A DNA stretch of 64,000 bases, from contig NZ_DASQNA010000025.1 in the NCBI RefSeq assembly GCF_035645195.1, positions 124,001 to 188,000 on the forward strand, written 5' to 3'. A program made the position numbers and the translations under genes. Numbering within the stretch: position 1 is the stretch's first letter; each line of letters starts with the position of its first letter. Positions 9,469-19,105 of the stretch are shown in pieces. Source of the stretch: Paenibacillus sp. Lineage in GTDB: Bacteria > Bacillota > Bacilli > Paenibacillales > YIM-B00363. The notes beneath the pieces were generated by a model. It did no database searches, was not told the DNA's origin, and saw only the letters and a list, made by a program, of their open reading frames with translations.

Positions 9469-10353
9469 TTAAAATGATTTCGGCGGCGTCAGCACGATTT
9501 TGCCGTCCACCAACGATACTTGCATGCGGCTTGCGTCCCCCGCTCCGACCTCGTCGAGGTACGTTTTGGGGATTTGCAGCCGGCCCGCTTTGTCCATCAC
9601 CGCGTACTCGATAAAAGCCTCTTCCTCTTGTTTCCGCATGCCCATCTCCAGCTCCATCAGCTCCTGGGCGTACGAAGTGCGGCGGACGATTTCCGAAGAT
9701 GCCTTGCCGTCCCGAATCGCCACGACGCGGTCCACCTTTTTTGCCAATTGAGGATCATGCGTGACGACGACGACCGTCAAGCCGAAATTTCGGGTTAACT
9801 CCCGAAACAGCTCGAGAATCTGATTCGCCATTTTCGTGTCCACCGAACCGGTAGGCTCGTCGGCCAGCAGCAGCTTCGGCTGGTTGGCCAGCGCGATGGC
9901 GATGGCGACCCGCTGCTGCTCCCCTCCGGACAATTGGTTCAATCGGTTTTTCCGACGATGCAGCAATCCGACCGCATCCAGCAATTCGAGCGCGCGCTGC
10001 CGCTTGCGCCGCCCCCGAAGCATGATCGGCAGCTCGACGTTTTCCTGAGCGGTCAAATACGGAATCAAATTGCGAGCGCTGTTTTGCCAAATAAAGCCGA
10101 CGGTTTCCCGCTTGTATTTCACCAGGTCGCTTTCCGTCATCTTCAGCAAATCTTTCCCGTCGACGGTCAAATGCCCGGCGGTCGGCCGGTCGAGGCCGCC
10201 GAGCATATTCAGCAGCGTCGATTTGCCGCTGCCGCTGTTGCCGATGATCGCCATCAGCTCCCCGGCTTCCACGTGCAGATCTAGTCCCTGAAGAGCGAGC
10301 ACCTCCAGATCGGCGATCTTATACACTTTGACGAGACCTTCGCAGTGGATCAA
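9469..10353 (-). CDS. ABC transporter ATPase with C-terminal AbrB-like domain
   Basis: This is an ATPase of the LolD/MacB class that would power the FtsX-type permease encoded just upstream. It has Walker [10 protein letters not shown], signature [12 protein letters not shown], Walker [13 protein letters not shown] and the H-loop VVTHD. After about residue 225 the ATPase fold ends. The last ~45 residues read [16 protein letters not shown] through GKIVLTPPK, resembling a SpoVT/AbrB swapped-hairpin domain, an unusual appendage. The start is TTG 10353, 5 bases after GGGGGAGGA and overlapping the end of the permease gene region, so translation is coupled. The longer open frame to 10449 encodes unrelated residues inside the permease gene. 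Length is about 294 aa. Confidence 0.85.
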   Translation of the reverse strand: MIHCEGLVKVYKIADLEVLALQGLDLHVEAGELMAIIGNSGSGKSTLLNMLGGLDRPTAGHLTVDGKDLLKMTESDLVKYKRETVGFIWQNSARNLIPYLTAQENVELPIMLRGRRKRQRALELLDAVGLLHRRKNRLNQLSGGEQQRVAIAIALANQPKLLLADEPTGSVDTKMANQILELFRELTRNFGLTVVVVTHDPQLAKKVDRVVAIRDGKASSEIVRRTSYAQELMELEMGMRKQEEEAFIEYAVMDKAGRLQIPKTYLDEVGAGDASRMQVSLVDGKIVLTPPKSF

Positions 10354-10354
10354 G

Positions 10355-13213
10355 TTAATCCTCCCCCAGCTTGACGGCCTGATGGATTTTGATGCGGGAC
10401 ACGACGTAACCGAGAATCGCCAGCCCGATCGCGACCATGGCCGACACAATCATATACAGACGCATGTAATCGTCCGGGTCGAACGTCACCTTGAACGGCA
10501 ATATTTGCGACTGCGCATCGAACGACATCTCGAACAGGGGCACGAACAACCGGCTGGCGATCGTACCGGTGTAGATGCCGATCGCGATCGACGCCGCCGA
10601 GATCAAGATTTGTTCGCCCGCAAGCATGGCGATAAGCCTCGAGAACGAGATGCCCATCGCGCGGAAGATGCCGAATTGGAGCGTACGCGCATGCAGCGAA
10701 ATGACCCAATACAGCAAAAATCCGACGAACGTAATGCAAATCGAAATGAGAAAGTCCAGCGTCATCACGCCGTTGATCGCGAGAATGAACGGGTCGTTGA
10801 TCGATTGAATCCGCTCCTGCCGCGCGTTCTGCACCGACAGCACGTCGTACCCTTTTTCGGCAACCGCGTCGTACACTTCTTGGCTGCTTGCTTCCGGCTG
10901 CAGCCTGAACCATACCTCGTACGGCTCGAGAGCGAGCTGGCTCTGGATGTACGGCAAATTGCCGACGATCAGCTTGGGCGTTTCGGCCCGCTCGCTTCCG
11001 GCGGGAACGTTCGGCAGGGGGTTCCAGGACGGCCAATAATCGATGATCGCGAATACGATGAAATCGGCTTGATCCGTTCCGCGCCAGCCGAGGGTGAGCG
11101 TATCCCCGGGCCGGAGTCCGAGCTCCGCGGCCACCGATCGGGAAATCAACACGGCGGACGGTTCCGAAGCCATGAGATTCAAGTAGCTGTTAAACGGGTA
11201 CTCCAACAGCCCGCTTCGCATCCAGGCCGTATGGCCGAAGTCGTACGTTTCAATTCCCATCAACTGAACTTCGCTCTTGGCGGAATTCCCTTCGAACACG
11301 GCCGCGTCTTCCTTGATGAACACCTTCGCGGCGTGGCGGACGCCGGGAATTTCCGTGAAGGGCAGAAACGAGGGCTCGGAATATTGCGTCCTCCTCGGCG
11401 CCGCTTGAGAATCCCCCGCCCCCTCATCGTCGGAACCCGACAGGATGAGCGGCGGCGCGTCGTTCTGCCAATAAATTTGCATCCGGATGTCCGTCCCGAT
11501 ATCGTAATAAATTTTGTCTTCCACGTTCTTGTTGATCGTCCGGTTGGCGCTCGCTCCGAAGATGCCGGTGGCGATCGTCACGATCATGAACACCATGATG
11601 AATTGGTACTGGGAGGAAGACCGGCCGATTTGAACCAACGACGACGACAACGCCGGCGTCCACCAGCGCCTCCCCAGCCTATACACGAGGCGGATCAACA
11701 GCGGATACCACCGGAGCAAGAACAAGGCGGCGCCTAAAATGAAAAACGACGGTATTAAAAATAACAGCGGATCGATCCGGATATCGGCGGCGGAACGGAT
11801 GCCGAACGACAGCATATGCCGAATGCGGGATTGGTAATTTTGCAACCCGTACAGCGCGACGGCGATGAGCGCGACGTCGATGAAATACTTGTGCCAGAAC
11901 GACAGCTTTTGGAGCCTCGCCATCTGCTGCTTTCTTCCGACGATCGACACCCCTGTCGCAAGAAACACCGGGATTAACGTCATCAGCAGGGAAAAGCCGA
12001 CGGCGGCCAGCGCGTATTCGAACGCTTCCCGGTTTACGGAAGCCTCTACCTTGGCGCGCTGCACGAATTCGAGGAACCCGCTCGACGCCCCGAGCAGCTT
12101 GGTCAACAACAAGCCTAAGTAAGGACCGGCGGCGAAAGCGATCGCGCCGAGAATCGCCCCCTCCGCCGCGTAGCTCGCGATAATTTGCCAGCGGCTGGCC
12201 CCGCGGCTCCGCAGCACGGCGATTTCCGTTTTCTGCCGCTCCGTAATTAAATTGGCTACCATGTATAGGTAGAAGGCGAGCATCAGCATGATCGGCACGT
12301 GCAACGACCACAGCAGGATGCGGAGCTTCGCCTCTTTTTCGAAATAAACGCCGAGCGTGCCCAGCGCCGGAACGTTCGAACCGGTATCTTCGAATGTGCC
12401 GTTCATGAATTTGCCGATCGACCGGTCCGTCCTGAGAAAATCGCCGACGGACGACAGCGTCATTTTCGAATAATCGAGAGCGAAGTACCAGTAGCCCGAC
12501 TTGACCGGGAGCTTGCCGCCTAGAACGAACTCTTCGGTATACAGGTCGAAATCAAGCAGGAAGCTGCTTTTGTAGCTCCCCGGATGGTTATACCAGAACA
12601 AATCCGAGCGGTCGTTCGGTTCGATGACCCCGACAGGCCTGACGCGGATCGTCTCGCTCACGCCGTCGTCCCGAATGGTAAATTCGTTGCCGAGCACCAT
12701 GTTAAACTCGGTCAGCGCCTCGGGTACGACGAGCGCCTCGTAGACGCCGTCCACCGCCTCTTTGGCGGGAAGACGGCCGTCCGTAAGGCGGACATGGCGC
12801 TCGATGTCGCTGATCGCCGTCAAATCGGCCCACACCATATTGTCGATATCGACCTGCTCCGCGCTGGCCGGCGCGAAGCTGTATTTGTCGGTCACGCGCT
12901 CCCGCACGAAAAATTGCACGGGGATGCCGAATTTGCCGCCCGCTTCGCGCAAATATTCGTCGGCGGCCGTCACGTCGCTCCCCTGCGAGTCTTCGGGGGT
13001 CAGGTTGGCCGATAACCAATAGGTGCCGGGATATTGATTCATCGAAATTTGCAATTGTTGAAGCTCCTTGATGAGCAAGCGGTGCAAAATCGCGTTCGTA
13101 TAAATCGGCAAGCTGCTCGTCAAGGCGACGGTCAAGACAAGTCCGAACAGGAGGCTGAGCTCGAGCCATTTGTTTTTGATCATTTTGCGGATGATCATCA
13201 CCACTAATGCCAA
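10355..13213 (-). CDS. FtsX-family ABC permease (MacB-like, large)
   Basis: This roughly 950-aa integral membrane protein is the mechanotransmission/export permease of the MacAB-like unit. It has an N-terminal helix (LLFGLVLTVALTSSLPIY), a long extracytoplasmic region, a central group of helices (ILLWSLHVPIMLMLAFYLYM onward), a second extracytoplasmic domain (about residues 560-790), and a C-terminal FtsX domain with three helices ending RIKIHQAVKLGED. Two FtsX modules in one chain suggest a pseudo-dimer serving two ATPases. TTG 13213 is 7 bases after AGGGGGG; TTG 13219 in the same frame is too close to it. The gene begins 12 bases after the adaptor gene stop. The transported substrate is unknown. 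Confidence 0.85.
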   Translation of the reverse strand: MALVVMIIRKMIKNKWLELSLLFGLVLTVALTSSLPIYTNAILHRLLIKELQQLQISMNQYPGTYWLSANLTPEDSQGSDVTAADEYLREAGGKFGIPVQFFVRERVTDKYSFAPASAEQVDIDNMVWADLTAISDIERHVRLTDGRLPAKEAVDGVYEALVVPEALTEFNMVLGNEFTIRDDGVSETIRVRPVGVIEPNDRSDLFWYNHPGSYKSSFLLDFDLYTEEFVLGGKLPVKSGYWYFALDYSKMTLSSVGDFLRTDRSIGKFMNGTFEDTGSNVPALGTLGVYFEKEAKLRILLWSLHVPIMLMLAFYLYMVANLITERQKTEIAVLRSRGASRWQIIASYAAEGAILGAIAFAAGPYLGLLLTKLLGASSGFLEFVQRAKVEASVNREAFEYALAAVGFSLLMTLIPVFLATGVSIVGRKQQMARLQKLSFWHKYFIDVALIAVALYGLQNYQSRIRHMLSFGIRSAADIRIDPLLFLIPSFFILGAALFLLRWYPLLIRLVYRLGRRWWTPALSSSLVQIGRSSSQYQFIMVFMIVTIATGIFGASANRTINKNVEDKIYYDIGTDIRMQIYWQNDAPPLILSGSDDEGAGDSQAAPRRTQYSEPSFLPFTEIPGVRHAAKVFIKEDAAVFEGNSAKSEVQLMGIETYDFGHTAWMRSGLLEYPFNSYLNLMASEPSAVLISRSVAAELGLRPGDTLTLGWRGTDQADFIVFAIIDYWPSWNPLPNVPAGSERAETPKLIVGNLPYIQSQLALEPYEVWFRLQPEASSQEVYDAVAEKGYDVLSVQNARQERIQSINDPFILAINGVMTLDFLISICITFVGFLLYWVISLHARTLQFGIFRAMGISFSRLIAMLAGEQILISAASIAIGIYTGTIASRLFVPLFEMSFDAQSQILPFKVTFDPDDYMRLYMIVSAMVAIGLAILGYVVSRIKIHQAVKLGED

Positions 13214-13225
13214 CGTCAAGCCCCC

Positions 13226-14257
13226 CTAATAGTTCAAAATCACCTTTTGCCCTTCTTGCAGCCCTTGCCGGATTTCGACCTCCGTCGAGGTGACGATCCC
13301 TTTCTCCACATCTACTTCTTTGCGGCTTTCGCCCTCGAGCACCTGCACGAAATCGCGGTTCAAATACGTTTGCAGCGCGGAGCGCGGGATGATCAGAACG
13401 TCGTCCCTTCGTTCCGTCACGATCGTGATTTTCGCATGCGTCCCGATCCCGGCGTCTTTCGGCGCGTCCGGCACGTCGATGACGATCGATCGGGAATTGC
13501 GTTCTTCGATGTCCTGATCGTCGCTTGCGGGCGCCGTCAGCGGCGTTTGCACGACCTTCCCCTTGTACGTTTGGCCGTTAATCTCCACGTCGACCTCCAT
13601 TTGGACGGCCACGCCCGCCAGGTCGGCGCGGTTGCCGGCCGTATACACGAGCTTCAGCGAAGACGGGTCGGAGATCGTGATCAACTCTTTGAACGCCGAC
13701 ACTTTGTCTCCGGGTTTCACGCCGTCGAGGTAAGTCACGATGCCGTCCATCGTCGCCGTCAGCCTCGATTTTCGAAGCTGCTCCTTTAGGACGTTCAATC
13801 GAATTTCCGCGCTTTTCAGATCGAGCATTTTCAAACGGACCGACGGATCGTCCGGTCCTTTGTCCGCCTTTTCCTGCGCCAGCGAAATTTTGATTTTTTC
13901 CATATCGATCGTTCTCAGCTCGATTTCCGCTTCCAGATCGTTCGTCTCGACGGAGGCCAGCACGTCGCCGGCTTTCACTTCGTCGCCTAGTTGCACCTGC
14001 ATGCCGGAGAACGTTCCTCCGGATTCCGTGAAATACAAATATTCCATCCGGTCGGATTGGAAGGTCGCGTCGCCGACGATTTGTTTCATGATCGAGCCGC
14101 GCTTCACTTCGGCGGTGGCGATGTTTTGCTGCACCGGCTTGACCAGCGGCGGCTGCAGTTCCTGCTCCTCGACAGGCAGAAGGGAACAACCGGGCAGCGC
14201 GGAGGCGAAGATGACGCAGATCGCCGACGCACGGAACCATCTAGTCTTCTTTAACAA
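13226..14257 (-). CDS. HlyD/RND-type efflux adaptor lipoprotein
   Basis: This is a periplasmic-adaptor-type (MacA-like) protein, here a Gram-positive lipoprotein anchored outside the membrane (lipobox SALPGC). Domains in order are: a beta-barrel/lipoyl half motif (MQVQLGDEVKAGDVLASVET), a helical hairpin around residues 110-170, the second lipoyl half (ATMDGIVTYLDGVKPGDKV), then beta-barrel and membrane-proximal domains ending EVEIRQGLQEGQKVIL. The open frame begins at ATG 14266 inside the end of the upstream ATPase gene. TTG 14257 is better spaced (9 bases) from GGAGG at 14267-14271 and I use it. It overlaps the ATPase gene end, so the two are translationally coupled. Confidence 0.83.
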   Translation of the reverse strand: MLKKTRWFRASAICVIFASALPGCSLLPVEEQELQPPLVKPVQQNIATAEVKRGSIMKQIVGDATFQSDRMEYLYFTESGGTFSGMQVQLGDEVKAGDVLASVETNDLEAEIELRTIDMEKIKISLAQEKADKGPDDPSVRLKMLDLKSAEIRLNVLKEQLRKSRLTATMDGIVTYLDGVKPGDKVSAFKELITISDPSSLKLVYTAGNRADLAGVAVQMEVDVEINGQTYKGKVVQTPLTAPASDDQDIEERNSRSIVIDVPDAPKDAGIGTHAKITIVTERRDDVLIIPRSALQTYLNRDFVQVLEGESRKEVDVEKGIVTSTEVEIRQGLQEGQKVILNY

Positions 14258-14948
14258 TTTCACCATCCTCCAGTGTGTAGACGTGATCGACGATCTCCTT
14301 GATCGCGGGATCGTGCGAAGTCAATATAATGGTAATTCCCTCCTGTTGGACGAGGTCCCTGAACACCTTCATTACGTGAAGCCCTGTTTTGCTGTCGAGC
14401 TCGGCCGTCGGTTCGTCCGCCAAGATGATCGACGGCTTGTGGGCGATCGCTCTCGCGATGGCGACTCTTTGCTGCTCGCCTCCGGACATCTCGAACGGTC
14501 TATGGTGCATCCGTCCCTTCAAGCCGACCGCCTCCAACGCCGCATGCGCATACGCCGGGCATCGCGAAGCGGGCACTCCCGCGACCCGCAACCCGAACTC
14601 CACGTTTTCGTAAGCGGACATCAACGACACGAGCCCGAACGATTGAAAGATCAAGCCGATCTCTTTGCGGCGCAGCTCGTTGCGGCTTTTTTCCGGCAAT
14701 CCGCCGATTTCCATCCCCTTGAAGTAGACGGCTCCTTCCGTCGGCCGGTCCAGCGCCCCCAGGATATTGATCAACGTCGTTTTGCCCGAGCCGGAACGCC
14801 CTCGAAGCGCGACCAGCTTTCTGGGCGGAATCGTCAAGTGAACCCCTTTCAGCGCATGCACCGCTTCCGCGCCGCGTCCGTACACTCGGGTAACCCCTTC
14901 CGCCCGCAACAGAGGTTCTGCATATTGCGGTTGTTCCGCTGCGCTCAT
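14241..14948 (-). CDS. ABC transporter ATPase (LolD/MacB class)
   Basis: This 235-aa ATPase is of the export/mechanotransmission class, with Walker A GRSGSGKTT, signature [14 protein letters not shown], Walker B IILADEPTAELD and H-loop LTSHD. It is the first gene of the MacAB-like export unit and is followed by the lipoprotein adaptor, FtsX permease and a second ATPase, all overlapping or nearly so. ATG 14948 lies 7 bases after a G-rich site (AAAGGGGGGCG). It begins 33 bases after the preceding importer permease gene, so it is probably co-transcribed with the sugar importers, an unusual association. Confidence 0.9.
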   Translation of the reverse strand: MSAAEQPQYAEPLLRAEGVTRVYGRGAEAVHALKGVHLTIPPRKLVALRGRSGSGKTTLINILGALDRPTEGAVYFKGMEIGGLPEKSRNELRRKEIGLIFQSFGLVSLMSAYENVEFGLRVAGVPASRCPAYAHAALEAVGLKGRMHHRPFEMSGGEQQRVAIARAIAHKPSIILADEPTAELDSKTGLHVMKVFRDLVQQEGITIILTSHDPAIKEIVDHVYTLEDGEIVKED

Positions 14949-14981
14949 CCTGCGCCCCCCTTTCGCCGGGAAAAGCTTCTA

Positions 14982-15956
14982 CTATTCGACCAATCCAGTC
15001 CGTTCCACGCCTTCGACGAACCAGCGCTGCGCGAAGAAGTATAGGACGATCGGCGGGACGATCATCATGAACGTCGTAGCCATGCTGAGCGGTTCGGTAT
15101 AAATAGACGGTCCTCCCGATTCCGCTTCGGCGCGCATGACCGAGGCGATTTTCGTGATGCCCATGGAGAGCGGCTGCACTTCCACATTCGACAAATACAT
15201 GCTCGGCAAGTAAAAATCGTTCCACGTCCACACGAAGGAAAACAGGAACACCACGAGGATCGCCGGCTTCGCCAGCGGCATCATCACTTTAAAGAACACT
15301 TTGAATACGTTCGCGCCGTCGATCTTCGCCGCTTCTTCCAGCTCTTTCGGCTGCGTCGAGAAAAACTGCCTGTAAATGATGACGAACAGCGCGCCTTTCA
15401 ACCCCAGCCCGAACATCGCCGGCACGATGATCGGAATCGCCGTGTCGAGCACGCCCAGCACCCTCGCGAAAATCAGATTCGGCAAAATCGTCAGCTGCAG
15501 CGGCACGATAAACGACACCAGCAAGCAGAAAAACAAAAACGATTTGAACGGAACCTTGAGCCGGGCGAAGGCGTAGCCTGCGATCGCGCACGAGAACGTC
15601 TGCAGCAAAGCGACCGACCCGGCGAGCAGCAGGCTCATGCCGAACGCCTTCGGGTATTCGAGCCACTCCCATACCTCTTGCAAGTGTCCCATATAGATGG
15701 CGGTAGGGATCCAGTTTACGGCGGGATCGAGCAGATCGTTGCCGTTCTGAATCATCATGGACAGCATGCGGAAGATCGGTTTCAAATAAATGTAGGCGGC
15801 ATCGAGCAGAATGACGTAGATGAAGAGCTTGAACAATAATCCTTTGTCGGCCTCCCGGCCGAGTATGGCGAAGCGCAGCCTCGTGATCCGGTCCATCAGT
15901 CCGGACAAGTCCGCCTGCCGCGTCCGCAGTTTCATGTTTTCCAGCAGCTTGTTCAC
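14982..15956 (-). CDS. Carbohydrate ABC permease, MalG-type (pair 2)
   Basis: This 324-aa inner-membrane importer subunit has about six helices. The EAA loop reads ELEEAAKIDGANVFKVFFKV, the coupling helix that docks to the ATPase. The N-terminal 45 residues form an unusually long charged cytoplasmic tail before the first helix (LLFKLFIYVILLDAAYIYL). GTG 15956 is 6-7 bases after AAAGGGGGT. It follows the MalF-type partner (15981-16847) by 24 bases. No dedicated ATPase is next to it; the MsmK-type ATPase at 26114-27235 is the likely motor. Confidence 0.9.
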   Translation of the reverse strand: MNKLLENMKLRTRQADLSGLMDRITRLRFAILGREADKGLLFKLFIYVILLDAAYIYLKPIFRMLSMMIQNGNDLLDPAVNWIPTAIYMGHLQEVWEWLEYPKAFGMSLLLAGSVALLQTFSCAIAGYAFARLKVPFKSFLFFCLLVSFIVPLQLTILPNLIFARVLGVLDTAIPIIVPAMFGLGLKGALFVIIYRQFFSTQPKELEEAAKIDGANVFKVFFKVMMPLAKPAILVVFLFSFVWTWNDFYLPSMYLSNVEVQPLSMGITKIASVMRAEAESGGPSIYTEPLSMATTFMMIVPPIVLYFFAQRWFVEGVERTGLVE

Positions 15957-15980
15957 GCCGAAACCCCCTTTGTCGACTCG

Positions 15981-16847
15981 TTATACCGCCTGCTTGTGCG
16001 ACTTCATCGTTCTGTGGAAAAGAATGAAGATCAGGCATAGGAAGGCGCTGATGATGACGAAATAAATCCAAATGAGCGCGCTGAATTGCCCGTATTCGCT
16101 GTCCCTGACCTTCGCCACGATCGGGTTCGTCGGAAACGTAAACAGGTCGACGACCGTGTAAATCATGTTCAGGAAAATAAACGGCGTCATCGCCGGAAGC
16201 GTAATTTTCCAAAACGTCGTCCACGGGCCCGCTCCGTCGATTCTGGCGGCTTCGTAAGCGGAGTTCGGAATCGTCTGCCGTCCGCCCAAGAAAATTAAGA
16301 TTTGAACCCCCGAATACCACAATATCAGGACGAACGAATCTAAAATCCAAATGAGCGGCGTCGCCCAGGCAGAGGACAAATTGGCGCTGATCAGGTCCGA
16401 GACGTTGTACTTGGACATGAACCCGAGGTCGCCTTCGCCCTGCGTCAGAAATTCCTTCACGACCTCCCCCGTCGACAGGATGACCGGCAGGAAGAAGATC
16501 GCTCGGAACAAGGAACGTCCGGCGAATTTCTGGTTCAATATGATGGCGATCAGCAAGGCGAAGATGACGATGATCGGAATCATGAAGAGCGTCTTTTGCA
16601 AGAACGGCAATAAATCGTTGTACAGCTGGCTGCCGTCCTCCAACAAAATATATTTGTAGTTGGCCAGCCCCACGTCGTAGCTCGTCATCCCCGTCGCGAC
16701 GATATTGACTTTGCGAAAGCTCATAAAGAACGAAAACCCGATCGGGAACGCCATGAACGCCAAAAATCCGATAAACCACGGAGCGATAAACAGGGTGCCT
16801 TCCAAGTATTCAATAAGCGAAGACCGCAATTTGAGCCTCTTGATCAC
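15981..16847 (-). CDS. Carbohydrate ABC permease, MalF-type (pair 2)
   Basis: This 288-aa permease has six predicted helices and the EAA motif AYEAARIDGAGPWTTFWKIT. It pairs with the following MalG-type protein to form one importer channel. GTG 16847 overlaps the DUF5696 gene stop by four bases (GTGA), indicating translational coupling, with GGAGG 9 bases upstream. Being coupled to DUF5696 suggests that protein works on the same substrate. Confidence 0.9.
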   Translation of the reverse strand: MIKRLKLRSSLIEYLEGTLFIAPWFIGFLAFMAFPIGFSFFMSFRKVNIVATGMTSYDVGLANYKYILLEDGSQLYNDLLPFLQKTLFMIPIIVIFALLIAIILNQKFAGRSLFRAIFFLPVILSTGEVVKEFLTQGEGDLGFMSKYNVSDLISANLSSAWATPLIWILDSFVLILWYSGVQILIFLGGRQTIPNSAYEAARIDGAGPWTTFWKITLPAMTPFIFLNMIYTVVDLFTFPTNPIVAKVRDSEYGQFSALIWIYFVIISAFLCLIFILFHRTMKSHKQAV

Positions 16848-19105
16848 TGGCCGGCACCTCCCGGAATGATGATGAAGTCCTGCGCCGGCACTTGAATGTC
16901 GCCGTCCGCGTACGGTTCCGTGTTATAATTCACGATAATTTTTTTGCCGTTTGCATATACGGTTTCCTTCACCTTGTCCGCCAACGTCCTGTGCCCGACG
17001 ATGAATTGGTCCTGGACGTCGCCGAGCGCCTCGTTGAAGCGCGCGTATTCCTGCGTGACGCGCGAACCCCAATCTTCGTAATTGGTGCTGTAAAAGACGG
17101 TATTGTAGGAATTGATAAACTCCTTCGTCTCCGCGGCGGTAAACACGTACGACGGGGCGGCTCCGTACTCGATCTCGCGCAAGAAATCGTTCACGTTCTC
17201 TTCCCGGTTGTTCGCGTAGCGGAACGTGTACGACACCAATCCGTGCGTCGCGATCTGCGCGAACGGCACCGCTTCGTCCGTGAACAAGTCGTAGGAATAA
17301 TCGGATGCCATCCCCTGGACGACGTCGATGTGCGGCAAGGCGTAAAAGTTTGAGCTTCTTCCGATGACGCCGCCCAATTCCTCCTGGATCGTTCGCAGGA
17401 TCCTCTCCTGCACATCCCTAGCCTCGTCCCGGCCGGATCCGTATTTCGTATTGTAATCGCTGAACAAATGGCCGCCGATTCGGTTCACGGCAAGGCCGTC
17501 GACGCCCAACTTCTTGTAAGCGTCCAAATCCGCCTTGATCAGCTGTTCGGCGAATTTGTCGCTGACGACGGAAAGGCCTTCTTCCCCGATCGTGTGTCCG
17601 GCCAAATTGACCATCGCGTGGAATTCCTCGCGGAATCCGTTCGCGCCGGTGTTGTTGATGCCGTACACGGTGTCCAAATATACCCGGTAACCGAGACGAT
17701 GCGCATAGTCCACGAACCGCTTCATGCCGTCGTAACCGCCGATGCGGGAATCTACCGGGAAGGTCGCCCCGAACGAGCTGACGCCCCCCTCCTGCCAACC
17801 GGCGTATGTCACCGTCATGTTGCGAATCCCGCCCGCATGCATCGAACCGACGATCCGTTCCGCTTCGGAGGTAGACGTCCCTTTAATGTAGACATCGGAC
17901 AGCGTCCCCCGTTCCCGGTCGCCGCCGATGATGGAGACGTAGAGCGGGATATCCGAATGTTCGGGCGAAAAACGTTTCAAGCCTTTCTCGTCCATCAAAT
18001 ACTGGCGGTACCGGGAAGCCATGCCGACATAGTCCGTGCTGCCGCTGTCCAGCAAGTAATAGCGCGTCACCCGGTCGCTTCCGAACAATTCGTCTTCGTT
18101 ATAAGAAATGAACCCCCATTCGACCGGATCGTTCCTTCGCGCGAACTGCAGGAAGCTGGCGCGGAAGTTCGTCTGAGACGCGATCCAGTTGTAATTGCTG
18201 AACACGCCCGCGGGGGACGCGACGATGTTCGCGTATTCTTCTCCGTCGTGAAGGACGGCAAGGAAGCCTTTGCCTCCCGACCTCATGCCGAATACGGGCA
18301 TGCCCACCGGGTTGCGGTTATTGATCAGCCCCGGGAACGTCATGTCTCTCCCGTACACGCGCTCGTCGTAAATTTTATTGACGTTTAGCTTGTTGTCTTT
18401 GAACCGGATCAACGCGCCCGGACCGTCGGGAATGAACAAATAGCCGTTCGGATCTTCCTCGGTGTACTCGGCGCCGAAGAACGGATACAGCCTGACCCAG
18501 ATCAACCCCAGATCCCTTTCGCCGATTCCATCCCGGACGACGGTCGTCTCCACGTAATCCTGCTCGATCTTGACGCGAACCGGAATGGAAAACCCTAATT
18601 CCGGCAGCTCGAACGTCATCTCGATGCCGCCCGGAATTTCCCGCATCCCGCTGACCGCGCCGCCCTCGGCGGATAAGCTCGTTTCTTTGGGCTGCAGGAT
18701 CGGCTTTGAAAAATCGACGTACTGCAGCATCAGCGGCGAAGACAAGTGATGCTTCCATACTTTGGACACCTGCTCGCGTTCCCAATAGTCGGGATCCGGG
18801 TACGAGCGATATACGTTCCCGTTGCGTTTATCTTCGACGATGAAATGCCCGGTCGCCTCATGAACCTTCAACCGTAACGTTTCGTTTTCGGCGACCGGGC
18901 GAAAATCGCCGTCGGCGGGTAAGCCCGCCGTTTCGTCGCGAGCGGCGGCCGGCGCGGACGCCGCCGGCGCGGCGTTCGCCGTCGCCGTCTCTTCGGTGCG
19001 CCACTCGATCTTCGCGGTAGAAGCTATGTATGCGGCGGCGGCGACGAGGACGGCGACGATCGCGACGCGGGGATTCAACAAACGGAGTCGTTTCATCCAT
19101 GTCAT
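16844..19105 (-). CDS. DUF5696-domain membrane-anchored protein, probable TIM-barrel glycosidase
   Basis: This 753-aa protein has an N-terminal anchor helix (residues about 13-29, VAIVAVLVAAAAYIA) and an Ala-rich linker, so it acts outside the cell. Residues about 65-330 form a beta-rich domain resembling the N-terminal sandwich of alpha-galactosidase-type enzymes. Residues about 380-700 look like a TIM barrel (MTVTYAGWQEGG, YRVYLDTVYGINN, KADLDAYKKLGVDGLAVNR, IDVVQGMASDYSYD). Candidate acidic residues are present in these loops, but no characterised family is evident. ATG 19105 overlaps the previous stop (ATGA). Its position between the Yip1 protein and an importer permease suggests it trims or binds the imported glycan. 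Function is inferred only. Confidence 0.75.
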   Translation of the reverse strand: MTWMKRLRLLNPRVAIVAVLVAAAAYIASTAKIEWRTEETATANAAPAASAPAAARDETAGLPADGDFRPVAENETLRLKVHEATGHFIVEDKRNGNVYRSYPDPDYWEREQVSKVWKHHLSSPLMLQYVDFSKPILQPKETSLSAEGGAVSGMREIPGGIEMTFELPELGFSIPVRVKIEQDYVETTVVRDGIGERDLGLIWVRLYPFFGAEYTEEDPNGYLFIPDGPGALIRFKDNKLNVNKIYDERVYGRDMTFPGLINNRNPVGMPVFGMRSGGKGFLAVLHDGEEYANIVASPAGVFSNYNWIASQTNFRASFLQFARRNDPVEWGFISYNEDELFGSDRVTRYYLLDSGSTDYVGMASRYRQYLMDEKGLKRFSPEHSDIPLYVSIIGGDRERGTLSDVYIKGTSTSEAERIVGSMHAGGIRNMTVTYAGWQEGGVSSFGATFPVDSRIGGYDGMKRFVDYAHRLGYRVYLDTVYGINNTGANGFREEFHAMVNLAGHTIGEEGLSVVSDKFAEQLIKADLDAYKKLGVDGLAVNRIGGHLFSDYNTKYGSGRDEARDVQERILRTIQEELGGVIGRSSNFYALPHIDVVQGMASDYSYDLFTDEAVPFAQIATHGLVSYTFRYANNREENVNDFLREIEYGAAPSYVFTAAETKEFINSYNTVFYSTNYEDWGSRVTQEYARFNEALGDVQDQFIVGHRTLADKVKETVYANGKKIIVNYNTEPYADGDIQVPAQDFIIIPGGAGQ

